From JABGPL01 sp964387885 (GTDB taxonomy: Bacteria; Electryoneota; AABM5-125-24; Hatepunaeales; Hatepunaeaceae): 64,000 bases of DNA. The notes below the pieces were generated by a model that ran no database searches, had not been told where the DNA came from, and saw only the letters and a program-made list of their open reading frames with translations. The position numbers and the translations under genes were made by a program. The stretch is from assembly GCA_964387885.1 (NCBI GenBank), contig CAYLYZ010000001.1, positions 186,001 to 250,000 of the forward strand, written 5' to 3'. The stretch's first letter is position 1. Every line of letters begins with the position of its first letter. Shown here piece by piece: positions 44,583-53,073 of this stretch.

Positions 44583-46194
44583 CCTTATTACCCTCCTCGG
44601 TTAAGAAGGGTTCGCCACGCATATCGGTACGATCCTCCTTCTCACCTTTCATAACGAGTGCATTTCCAACAAGTTCATGTACACCTGCAACCTGTACTTC
44701 CGGAACCCAGAACTCCAATAAAGGAGGTAGGGTTGCCTTATCAATAGCGCAAACACAGGAAAGGACGTTAACACCGTGTTTTTCATGAACATGTTTGACA
44801 GCATTTGCTCGAGGCAAACCTCCACGCATCCTCATTTCGAAGTTTTCATCGGTACCAAGTCCCGAACCACTTCCACAGCAGAATGTCTGTTCGCGAATGG
44901 TGTTCTCCGGCATTTCATGGAATTTGTTTACAACATTATTTATTACATACCTGGGTTCATCAAGCAATCCCATCGCACGAGCCGGATTACAAGAATCGTG
45001 GAATGTAACATTCCACTGATCATTTCGGCTTTTATCGAGTTTCAGCTTATTATTTTTTAACAAGTCAGCAGTGAACTCACAAATGTGAACCATTTTCGTG
45101 GATTTAGCATTCTCAAATACAGTACCCGTTATTGGAGACTTTGGTACTTCCATGAAGTCTGCAGGACCGTTCATCGTGTCCATATACTGGTGAAGTACTC
45201 GCCACATGTGACCGCATTCAGCACCGATAATCCACTTTACACCAAGTCGTTTGGCTTCCATATAGATTTTAGAATTCAAAGTTTTCATCATCTCGTTGGA
45301 ATGGAAAAGTCCGAAATTCCCACCCTCGGATGCAAAAGCGCTGAGGGTATAATCGAGTCCGATTTCATGGAACAATGAAAGATAGCCGAGGAATCCGAAA
45401 TAGTGGGGATCGCCAAAATAGTCTGCTGAGGGTACGACAAATAGAATCTCTGCACCTTTCTTATTTACGGGAGCGTCAACTTTAATACCCGTAATATCTT
45501 CCAGATCGTCAATTGCAAAATCGACACTGTCCTGAAATCCGTGTGGTTGAATACCAAGGTGGTTTCCGGTTCTGAAGCAATTAGCTGCTGGCGTCGTGAT
45601 CCAGTCAATCCCAAGTCCAAGTAACTGTAATAGCTCACGAACCATCATCGTGATTTCTGCAGTGTCAATCCCATACGGACAGAAAACAGAACATCTCCGA
45701 CACTCCGTACACTGATAGAAATAATAGAACCATTCTTTGATCACATCGACGGTTAATTCACGGCCTCCAGCCATCTTACCCATTATCTTACCGGCAAGAG
45801 TATATTCCTTCCTGTAAATCGACCGCAGCAATTCTGCTCTGAGAACAGGCATATTCTTCGGATCACCGGAACCGATGAAAAAATGGCATTTATCCGCGCA
45901 AGCACCACAGCGAACGCAGATATCCATAAATACTTTGAGTGATCTAAATCTGTCCAAACGGTCTCGCAAACCATCGAATATTATTTGCTGCCAATTAGCT
46001 GGAAGCTGCCAATCTTCTTCATTAGTCTGCCATTTACGTGGATTCGGGAGGTCAAGATATTCTTGCGACTTTTGTATTGCAGCCCAGTTGAAAGTTCCCT
46101 TCTTATATTCGGTTTTTGGGTCTTCCCAACCTTTTTTGGAAGGAGTAAATTCTATCTGAGCTACGCTTTCTGGTGTAGGTTTTTTTTCTGACAT
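44575..46194 (-). CDS. dsrK: DsrK, HdrD-like catalytic iron-sulfur subunit
   Basis: 539 residues; the ATG at 46194 has AAGGAG 5 bases ahead, preferred over a GTG two codons earlier. N-terminal ferredoxin pair CVRCGACADKCHFF and CTECRRCSVFCPYGI, then CCG-type cysteine domains (FHDSCNPARAMG, FCCGSGSGLGTDENF) binding the noncubane cluster of the heterodisulfide reductase family. Acts on the DsrC trisulfide on the cytoplasmic side, coupled to DsrM. The start lies just after dsrM's stop. Confidence 0.95.
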   Translation of the reverse strand: MSEKKPTPESVAQIEFTPSKKGWEDPKTEYKKGTFNWAAIQKSQEYLDLPNPRKWQTNEEDWQLPANWQQIIFDGLRDRLDRFRSLKVFMDICVRCGACADKCHFFIGSGDPKNMPVLRAELLRSIYRKEYTLAGKIMGKMAGGRELTVDVIKEWFYYFYQCTECRRCSVFCPYGIDTAEITMMVRELLQLLGLGIDWITTPAANCFRTGNHLGIQPHGFQDSVDFAIDDLEDITGIKVDAPVNKKGAEILFVVPSADYFGDPHYFGFLGYLSLFHEIGLDYTLSAFASEGGNFGLFHSNEMMKTLNSKIYMEAKRLGVKWIIGAECGHMWRVLHQYMDTMNGPADFMEVPKSPITGTVFENAKSTKMVHICEFTADLLKNNKLKLDKSRNDQWNVTFHDSCNPARAMGLLDEPRYVINNVVNKFHEMPENTIREQTFCCGSGSGLGTDENFEMRMRGGLPRANAVKHVHEKHGVNVLSCVCAIDKATLPPLLEFWVPEVQVAGVHELVGNALVMKGEKEDRTDMRGEPFLTEEGNKDE

Positions 46195-46196
46195 AC

Positions 46197-47189
46197 TCAC
46201 TCCTTCTCCAGGGGCATATCCGCCGCCTTCATTACATCACGGAATTCGTCTTCCCACTCTTCGTAGGTGTGAAGTTTTACTTTCGGATTCCATGGATTGA
46301 TGTGGCGTACTTCCCTGTTATTGTTAGACATATTTCGCGTTGGACTTAAGAAAATACCGCCCATATGCATCAATTTACTCAGCGGGAAATAAATCAACAG
46401 CACGCTCACAAGGAATAAGTGGACGAAAAATATCGCGTCAATTCCCTCTGGGATAACGGGCTGGAAGCTAAATAATCCAAGTGTAAACTGTTTTACACCG
46501 ATTATATCGACCTTGCCAAAATACCTCATCCACACACCTGTAAGGGCAATCCCTATTATAAGCAGCAGTGGAAAATAATCCGCAACGAGAGAAATGTAGC
46601 GCAGCTTAGGATCAATAATTCTTCTGAAGAACAGGACAGTTAATCCGAGCAGAAGGACAGCATCGGTCATGAATAAAATTGGCAAGCCAATTTGCATGAA
46701 TCCATCAAGACTTTCCAGAAGAGGAATAAAACTGGGAACTTCCTGAAGAAAAATCTTAAAATGACGTATAAAAATCACGAGAAATGACCAATGAAAGGCA
46801 AGGGATGCCGCCCATAAAATCTTATCTGGTCCGTACACGATTTTTGGTCCCTCTTTCAGTCCTGTTCTTGTATTTCTGAACAATGATCTGAAAAACAGAA
46901 CCTCTAATACCATCCGCCAGAAAACACCAGCGGTGTTATGCGGACTTTCAAGGTTATTGTTGTTAATCCATGGTAACGACTTCTGCTGCCCGCAAGTAGT
47001 TGTTATCTTGAATGGTACAGGTATCTTCGCCCATTTCAGGACACGGATGCTCATCCCGATCACAAAAGTAAGAATTGCAATGTAAGGGATTATTACTCCA
47101 AAAAGATACACCAAACCACTGACCTTGGATCCGATTAACGGAATTCCGAAGAGGATTAACACTAATATTAGGGAAATGATAAATTTCAT
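46197..47189 (-). CDS. dsrM: DsrM, membrane cytochrome b subunit
   Basis: 330 residues; ATG at 47189, with AGGGA about 8 bases upstream (a two-codon-longer TTG form is possible). NarI-like protein with several membrane helices and heme b histidines (for example LFFRSLF, LAFHWSFLVIFIRHFKIF, VHLFLVSVLLIYFPLSKLMHM). Takes electrons from menaquinol and hands them to DsrK. It begins the mkjop run after the RsbRD_N gene, about 114 bases upstream. Confidence 0.94.
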   Translation of the reverse strand: MKFIISLILVLILFGIPLIGSKVSGLVYLFGVIIPYIAILTFVIGMSIRVLKWAKIPVPFKITTTCGQQKSLPWINNNNLESPHNTAGVFWRMVLEVLFFRSLFRNTRTGLKEGPKIVYGPDKILWAASLAFHWSFLVIFIRHFKIFLQEVPSFIPLLESLDGFMQIGLPILFMTDAVLLLGLTVLFFRRIIDPKLRYISLVADYFPLLLIIGIALTGVWMRYFGKVDIIGVKQFTLGLFSFQPVIPEGIDAIFFVHLFLVSVLLIYFPLSKLMHMGGIFLSPTRNMSNNNREVRHINPWNPKVKLHTYEEWEDEFRDVMKAADMPLEKE

Positions 47190-47303
47190 TAGCAATTCCC
47201 TGATAATGAGTTATTCCGGTATATCATAATTGCCCTCAATCTCCTCAATTGGAAAGAAACCAAATCTACACTTTAGGTGCGGTTTGATTCACTTATTTCC
47301 GGT

Positions 47304-47813
47304 CTACTCCTGAGGTTCAATCAATCCTGCACGAGTCAGGAGTTTAAAATATTTTCTCTTCACCTCATTGGCTCTGATTTCGAAAGTCTTCTCACGACAT
47401 GCTACATAAAGGTCAAAAGCCAACAAACAAAGGTGGTCTATTCTGTTTTCAAACGCAGTTAATTCATCGAAATCGCTTTTTTTCTCGACAAATTTAAACA
47501 GGTGTGAACGAATGATATTTTTAAGTTCAAAAGTAAAACTGATAGCTTGGGAAGGAGAGAAATCCTGTACTGATCTGATGTGTATAACTTCATCAAGTTC
47601 CTTCCTGACCAGATCCACATCCGGAGAATCCAATAATGACTCAAAAATCGTTTCGAGACACCTTGAGAGTGTATGACCTACAGGATTATGGAACCGATTC
47701 TTTTTACCTGTCAAAAACTTCAAACCGCCTTCAAGATATGAACTGAAAAGTATATTCTGCCACTCTTCAATAATTCCTTCTTTCTCTGCTCTAAGTATTT
47801 CTTTGAGCTTCAT
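47304..47813 (-). CDS. RsbRD_N-domain protein, putative signalling component next to dsrMKJOP
   Basis: 169 residues. The helical pattern (FLTGKKNRFHNPVGHTL, VIHIRSVQDFSPSQAISF) matches the RsbT co-antagonist RsbRD N-terminal (non-heme globin-like) domain; no STAS or kinase domain follows. Similar short proteins sit beside dsrMKJOP in other sulfate reducers. It may sense redox or quinone state, but nothing here proves that. Located between dsrC and dsrM, on the same strand. Confidence 0.75.
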   Translation of the reverse strand: MKLKEILRAEKEGIIEEWQNILFSSYLEGGLKFLTGKKNRFHNPVGHTLSRCLETIFESLLDSPDVDLVRKELDEVIHIRSVQDFSPSQAISFTFELKNIIRSHLFKFVEKKSDFDELTAFENRIDHLCLLAFDLYVACREKTFEIRANEVKRKYFKLLTRAGLIEPQE

Positions 47814-48082
47814 ATCTGAGACGGTCTTGCGTTTTCATATCTGTTAAGCTGTATACAGATAAAAATCTCGCTTCTCTCCGGTTATTTGTAAATTGGATTA
47901 AATGATCAATATCTCAAATCCAGAACAGAGCAAATGATCAACATAGCCATCGCGATTTACTTTTCTCAAACCTGCAGATCTGCATGAATCATCAACAAAC
48001 GAACGGTATTTAATTCCACCGAATGAATGTTTAGTACGCTTACCTGCAGGCCAGAGAATTTACCAGCTAAACAAACCGGAGA

Positions 48083-48400
48083 TCAGACACACCCGGTTGG
48101 CTTGGCAAGACCTGCAACCTTACAGGCACCCTTTGCAGGACCTGATGGGAACATGTCATATACTTCCTTGAGTGAGAATCCGGTTTCTTTACAGAGCTTG
48201 CGGATCATCGGTGCAATACCGAATTTGGCATAGTAATCACGAAGATAATTAATCATTTTCCAATGATTATCATCAAGTTCATCAACACCTTCGGTACTTG
48301 CTAATGCAAGAGCTACTCTGTCATCCCATTGTTCGGGATTTTCCATGAATCCGTCTTCATCGACATCAATTTTGACTTCATTCCACTCAAATGTCGCCAT
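48083..48400 (-). CDS. dsrC: DsrC, sulfur carrier protein
   Basis: 105 residues. Winged-helix body (FGIAPMIRKLCKETGFSL) and the flexible C-terminal arm KGACKVAGLAKPTGCV carrying two conserved cysteines, Cys93 and Cys104. DsrC receives sulfur from DsrAB as a trisulfide between the two cysteines, and DsrMKJOP reduces it. Both cysteines present mean a true DsrC rather than an RspA/TusE variant with one. TTTCCTCC precedes the ATG on the minus strand as GGAGGAAA. Confidence 0.97.
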   Translation of the reverse strand: MATFEWNEVKIDVDEDGFMENPEQWDDRVALALASTEGVDELDDNHWKMINYLRDYYAKFGIAPMIRKLCKETGFSLKEVYDMFPSGPAKGACKVAGLAKPTGCV

Positions 48401-48449
48401 TTTAGTTTCCTCCGTAATCTATTTAGATTAAAATTTTCTGCCCAACAAG

Positions 48450-50129
48450 TTACTTCATCTCGATGTAACCACAGGGGCATGCTTCTTTACATTTATCACA
48501 ACCATTACAAAAGTCCAGTTTAAACTTGTATGGTTCACCAGGAATCAAAGGTTTAATGATAGCCTGATCCTGGCAATAACTCCAACATGTACCACAATCG
48601 AAGCAGGAACCACAGCTCATGCAGCGTTTCGCTTCTTCTATAACCGAGGCTTCCGGTAAAGTTGTGGTGATCTCTTGCCAGGGTTCTTCAAATCGTCTGT
48701 CTGGTGGCACACTCTCACACTCATTACGCAGGGCTTGCTCGTAAAAAGTAAGTATCATTCGATCCGGTGATGCCAAGGGTAATGGTTCTTTTTTCTTAAG
48801 CTCAATACCGCGGAATTGCGCGTGAATCGTTTCTGCGGCAAGTCGTCCCTGGGCGAGGGCTATAGTCACCAGACCAAGGTCCAATACGTCGCCACCACCG
48901 TAAGTTTTATCTTCTTTAGTCTTTCCCCATTCATCGACTTTTACCCAATCGCGTCCTTCATGGAGATTGTCAAGACCTTCGAAATCCGGTTCCTGTGAAA
49001 TAGCCGGAATTAATGAAGTCAACTCGACAGTAAACGTATCACCCTCAATCGGCACAGGGCGTCTGCGACCTGATGAATCAGGTTCACCCAGCTCCATCTG
49101 CTGACATTCCATCCTGACAACCTTGCCATCCTCGAGCTCAAGTTTTTTTGGCGCGGCGAGGAAATGGAAGATTACGCCTTCTTCCTCAGCTCCAACGATT
49201 TCTTCTTCAATCGCGGGCATCTCATTTCTTGTGCGACGATAGAGGATTGTAACTTCCTTGGATCCAAGCCTCAAAGCAACTCTTGCAGCGTCGATGGCGG
49301 TATCACCTCCACCGATTATAACAACCTTATCTCCGATCTCAACATGATTACCATCGGCAATTTGATTCAGAAAGCCGACTCCGCTGAAGACGTTTGGGGC
49401 ATCCTCATTTTCAAGCCAGAGCCCTTTGCCTTTGTGTGCACCGATTCCGACAAAAATCGCATCATAGTCCGATTGAACCTGTTCGTAGGGAATGTCCCTG
49501 CCAACTGCAATATTGGTTTTTAACTCAACACCGAGATCAAGAATCTTTTGGATTTCACCATCAAGAATATTATGCGGAAGACGGTATGAGGGGATTCCAT
49601 ACCTGAGCATACCACCAGGTTTTGAAAAAGCCTCGAAAATTGTCACCGCATATCCCTGGCGAGCCAAATGATAAGCACAGCCAAGTCCGGCAGGTCCAGC
49701 GCCCAGAACTGCAATCTTTTCGGATTGAGTTTCATCGGTAAGTTTCTTATAAGGGAGATCCTTTTCAATTCCCCAGTCACCGATGAATCGCTCAACATTG
49801 TTGATTGCTAAAGCACCGTCTTTGCCAATTCTATTACATGCTTCTTCACATGGATGAGGGCAAACTCGTCCACATGTCGCTGGGAGAGGATTTTTCTTTG
49901 TAAGTGTTTCCCAGGCTTCCATGAATGCTTCTTCCTGGGGTCTTTCATATTTTTCTGCTTGAGCAATTGTCATCAGAACACTGCGAATCTCCGTACCTTG
50001 CGGACATGCGCTAATGCAAGGTGCTTCTTTTTCAAGCACATACGGTCGTCTTGAGCTTGTTTCACTCCCGGACGATCCACCACCACTGCGTATTACAAGT
50101 TTTTTCTTTTTCTTCTTCAGTAAGGCCAT
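48450..50129 (-). CDS. dsrL: DsrL-like NAD(P)H:acceptor oxidoreductase (GltD-family)
   Basis: 559 residues. A lysine-rich N-terminus (KKKKKK) precedes an N-terminal iron-sulfur domain (CGRVCPHPCEEACNR), an FAD fold (VLGAGPAGLGCAYHLARQG), an NAD(P) site (VIIGGGDTAIDAARVALRLG, then RRTRNEMPA) and a C-terminal ferredoxin part (CMSCGSCFDCGTCWSYC, CNGCDKCKEACPCGYI). This is the DsrL layout, lacking the longer linker region of the roughly 650-residue sulfur-oxidiser protein. In known systems DsrL passes electrons between NAD(P)H and DsrAB. It sits between dsrN and dsrC, supporting the same role; phylogeny would be needed to confirm. Confidence 0.82.
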   Translation of the reverse strand: MALLKKKKKKLVIRSGGGSSGSETSSRRPYVLEKEAPCISACPQGTEIRSVLMTIAQAEKYERPQEEAFMEAWETLTKKNPLPATCGRVCPHPCEEACNRIGKDGALAINNVERFIGDWGIEKDLPYKKLTDETQSEKIAVLGAGPAGLGCAYHLARQGYAVTIFEAFSKPGGMLRYGIPSYRLPHNILDGEIQKILDLGVELKTNIAVGRDIPYEQVQSDYDAIFVGIGAHKGKGLWLENEDAPNVFSGVGFLNQIADGNHVEIGDKVVIIGGGDTAIDAARVALRLGSKEVTILYRRTRNEMPAIEEEIVGAEEEGVIFHFLAAPKKLELEDGKVVRMECQQMELGEPDSSGRRRPVPIEGDTFTVELTSLIPAISQEPDFEGLDNLHEGRDWVKVDEWGKTKEDKTYGGGDVLDLGLVTIALAQGRLAAETIHAQFRGIELKKKEPLPLASPDRMILTFYEQALRNECESVPPDRRFEEPWQEITTTLPEASVIEEAKRCMSCGSCFDCGTCWSYCQDQAIIKPLIPGEPYKFKLDFCNGCDKCKEACPCGYIEMK

Positions 50130-50223
50130 TGCCTATCCTCCATAGAAAACCCTTACTTTCACGTACATGAAGTGATTAACGGTTTTCTGTTAAATGTCTG
50201 TTCTTATCGTGCCGGATGTTCTC

Positions 50224-51612
50224 TCAGCATCTTTTCTTGTTCAAATTTAATATTTTATATCTTTTAGCAGCCTTCTTCATACCGTCCGCCCATGCCTGGG
50301 CACCTGATACGTGAAGGTGAAGATAACTTGCTAGCACATTACGATGTAATAAACCATCGCGTGCATCTCCTACTCCGACTCCTCTCTTCACCCTGAAAAC
50401 TGTAGAAAGACTGGATTGCGTTTCAATTCTTGAATAATGAAACTCATGCCCGCGTAATTGCTGCCCCTTCTTAAAGAAGGGATTCTCTTCTTCAACCACA
50501 ACTTCTTGATAACCGTGACCCTGAGGTCGTTTGCTAATCTGAATCGAATGTTCAAATACTCCTGCCATCGGGTATGTATTGCCTTCCCAATGAATGGATT
50601 TCGAAAGGAACATTAGTCCCCCGCATTCGGCATAAATGGGCAATCCCTTTTCAGCAGCTTCTGCAACCGATTTTCGAATCGATTCGTTATCTGAAAGTCT
50701 TGCGGCATGTGTTTCCGGAAAACCACCGCCTATATAAAGAGCTTCTATATCTGGTAATTCAGTAATTTCAAATGGATTTACCGGAACGAGAGTGAAACCA
50801 TCCCCGCTCAGTGCCTCAAGATTTTCCGGGTAATAGAAAGTGAAGGCACTACCGGTAAAATAACCTATCCTAATTGGTTTATCCCTCTGTGGGATAATTA
50901 CTGACTGTTCAGACTGAACACCGGAAGGGATTTCAATGCCTGTGACATCTCCAGCTATTTCCGAGATTCTGTCTAAATCAACATTATCTTCAATCAACTT
51001 TGCAGACAATTCAATTGCTTTATCTGCAACCTGATTTTCTTCTGGTGTCACCAGACCTAAATGTCTGCCCGGTAACGGATCTTTTCTCATGCGGGGGATG
51101 ATTCCAAGTACTGGTATCCCCGCTTCATTTTCAACGGCATCACGAATAACTCTCGCTTGCCGTTCAGTAGCAATCTGGTTGAGAATGACTCCAGCAAAGT
51201 TGACATCCCTGTCAAACATCTTGATTCCCATCAAGATCGCAGCTATTGTGCGTGTCACCTTAACAACGGGAATAACAATAACTACGGGAAATCCCAGTAA
51301 TTTTGCCATTTCCGCCGATGAATGAGTTCCCTGAGCATTCTCCCCATCATGTAGGCCACGATTAGCTTCCATGATGTTTAAGCCATCCGTAATGACATAC
51401 TCTGAGAATGATCTTAGAACCTGTCGTGTGCCCATCATCCATGTATCGAGATTATGCGCTTCCCTGCCGGCAGCCAGACGCAACCAGGCGGGATCTATGT
51501 AATCAGGACCTTTCTTAAAGGGCATCACGGGAATTCCCTTGCGACGGTAGGCACCGATGAGCCCTAACGTCGCAAGAGTTTTCCCACTATCACCACCCGC
51601 TCCGGCTATCAT
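50224..51612 (-). CDS. dsrN: DsrN, siroheme amidase (cobyrinate a,c-diamide synthase family)
   Basis: 462 residues. Glutamine-dependent amidase of the CbiA family: P-loop MIAGAGGDSGKT, then the GATase domain with IYAECGGLMFL and the His region GHGYQEVVV. DsrN amidates siroheme to siroamide for DsrAB. Start problem: the ATG at 51612 has no Shine-Dalgarno site and would begin inside the first beta strand (PPRLMIAG); the frame is open upstream to about 51675 with no ATG, GTG or TTG, only CTG and ATT. Translation may therefore begin at a rare codon just after dsrD. Confidence 0.93.
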   Translation of the reverse strand: MIAGAGGDSGKTLATLGLIGAYRRKGIPVMPFKKGPDYIDPAWLRLAAGREAHNLDTWMMGTRQVLRSFSEYVITDGLNIMEANRGLHDGENAQGTHSSAEMAKLLGFPVVIVIPVVKVTRTIAAILMGIKMFDRDVNFAGVILNQIATERQARVIRDAVENEAGIPVLGIIPRMRKDPLPGRHLGLVTPEENQVADKAIELSAKLIEDNVDLDRISEIAGDVTGIEIPSGVQSEQSVIIPQRDKPIRIGYFTGSAFTFYYPENLEALSGDGFTLVPVNPFEITELPDIEALYIGGGFPETHAARLSDNESIRKSVAEAAEKGLPIYAECGGLMFLSKSIHWEGNTYPMAGVFEHSIQISKRPQGHGYQEVVVEEENPFFKKGQQLRGHEFHYSRIETQSSLSTVFRVKRGVGVGDARDGLLHRNVLASYLHLHVSGAQAWADGMKKAAKRYKILNLNKKRC

Positions 51613-51653
51613 TAACCGTGGCGGATTGATAGCAGTTTCGGGAGACTTCAGAA

Positions 51654-51902
51654 TCAGTCGTTTGCTGAAGCTTCTTTATGAGGCAGTTCAACAAAACTGC
51701 CGCCGAAATATGTGTAAACACACTGTCCGGTATCAACCAGATTCTTCACTGCATTTTTGGCAAGTTTCTTATCAACATCCGGGTAAAGCTGCCTTACAGC
51801 CTTAACCAGATCCATTGATTTCAACTTTTTCTTTACTGCAGTTGCATCCTTGACTATTTTCAACATTGCTGCTGAAAGTTCTTCCATTGTAGGATCTGCC
51901 AT
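51654..51902 (-). CDS. dsrD: DsrD, activator of dissimilatory sulfite reductase
   Basis: 82 residues, winged-helix. AVKKKLKSMDLVKAVRQLYPDV and LVDTGQCVYTYFGGSFVELP are typical. DsrD has been shown to stimulate DsrAB in the reductive direction, and it occurs mostly in sulfate/sulfite reducers, not in sulfur oxidisers. Position between dsrB and dsrN is the normal one. ATG at 51902 lies 18 bases after dsrB. Confidence 0.96.
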   Translation of the reverse strand: MADPTMEELSAAMLKIVKDATAVKKKLKSMDLVKAVRQLYPDVDKKLAKNAVKNLVDTGQCVYTYFGGSFVELPHKEASAND

Positions 51903-51920
51903 CAGAACGTCTCCTGAATA

Positions 51921-53003
51921 TTAAAACCGCAGGTGCGTTGACCGCTTGTAGGTCAAGCCTGCATGTTTGAAGTCGTCAATATGCTCTTTTTCGAATTCAA
52001 TGCCGGTCATTTCAAAGAAACGAGGCCAGCCAATCCGATCAATCCATTCACCCATACGTTCGTATGGTTGAGCATTGTCTTTCCAGGTGTAGACCAGATT
52101 CTTAATTGCTTCAACAGTCTCAGGCCAGCGTGGAGGAGTGTTGGGCAGGAACGGAATAGCGAGTTTCGAGAACATCGGCTCTTTACGTGCGTTTGACACT
52201 TTACCACCAACCCAGATTGAAACACCGTCTGTGACGGAATCGTTCAGGGTCATTGAGGGGCAAACAGTGTAGCAGTTAGCACAGAACATACAGCGATCAT
52301 CGATAACTTCAACTGATTCGAATCCATCTACTTCTGCCGGACGAATCGCAGCAGTCGGGCAGGATGCGAGAACACTCGGGATCTCACATACTTTTTTCAC
52401 ACTGTCATGTGCAACAATTGGCAAGCGACGGTGGACACCAAGGATAGCAATGTCTGAGCAGTGAACAGCACCACACATATTCAGGCAGCATGCAAGAGCG
52501 ATACGCATCTTGGCTGGAAGATTATGACCGGTGAATTCATCAATCAACTCATCCATCACAGCCTTGACGATACCTGATGCATCTGTTGCAGCCGAGTGAC
52601 AGTGAATCCATCCCTGGGTATGAACGATGTTTGAAATTGAATTTGCGGTTCCACCTACCGGGTGTCCCAAAGCTTCAATTTCTTTCTTTATGCCAGCAAT
52701 GTTATCTTCATTTGTCGTCATGAACTCGACGTTATTACGACTTGTGAAGCGAAGATATCCATCGCAGTATTTATCGGCAATATCACAATATTGCCTGATC
52801 TTCTGGATCGAAAGCAATCTTGGTGAAGATGCTCTGACGGTAAAGATCTTGTCTCCGGATTCTGCAACGTGAACGTAGACACCCGGAGCGAGAATTTCGT
52901 GGCGATCCCACTTGTGATAGTTGTTTAGAATAACAGGCGGCAGATTCTCTTTAAAATGAGGCGGCCCGATATCTGTCAACCTTTTAGCAGGTTCTGCAGT
53001 CAT
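51921..53003 (-). CDS. dsrB: Dissimilatory sulfite reductase beta subunit
   Basis: 360 residues. Siroheme-[4Fe-4S] cysteines occur as CCLNMCGAVHC (C172, C173, C177, C182), a ferredoxin module RCMFCANCYTVCPS (C238-C248) follows, and HCHSAATDASG is the usual DsrB substrate-side segment. With DsrA it forms the alpha2beta2 enzyme that reduces sulfite and loads DsrC. It is followed directly by dsrD; 70 bases separate it from dsrA, the usual order. Confidence 0.97.
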   Translation of the reverse strand: MTAEPAKRLTDIGPPHFKENLPPVILNNYHKWDRHEILAPGVYVHVAESGDKIFTVRASSPRLLSIQKIRQYCDIADKYCDGYLRFTSRNNVEFMTTNEDNIAGIKKEIEALGHPVGGTANSISNIVHTQGWIHCHSAATDASGIVKAVMDELIDEFTGHNLPAKMRIALACCLNMCGAVHCSDIAILGVHRRLPIVAHDSVKKVCEIPSVLASCPTAAIRPAEVDGFESVEVIDDRCMFCANCYTVCPSMTLNDSVTDGVSIWVGGKVSNARKEPMFSKLAIPFLPNTPPRWPETVEAIKNLVYTWKDNAQPYERMGEWIDRIGWPRFFEMTGIEFEKEHIDDFKHAGLTYKRSTHLRF

Positions 53004-53073
53004 TTATAACTCCTGTATCGAATTTTTTCTTGAACTTAATTAATCGATTTAGAGAATTGAACAAAAAGTATTT

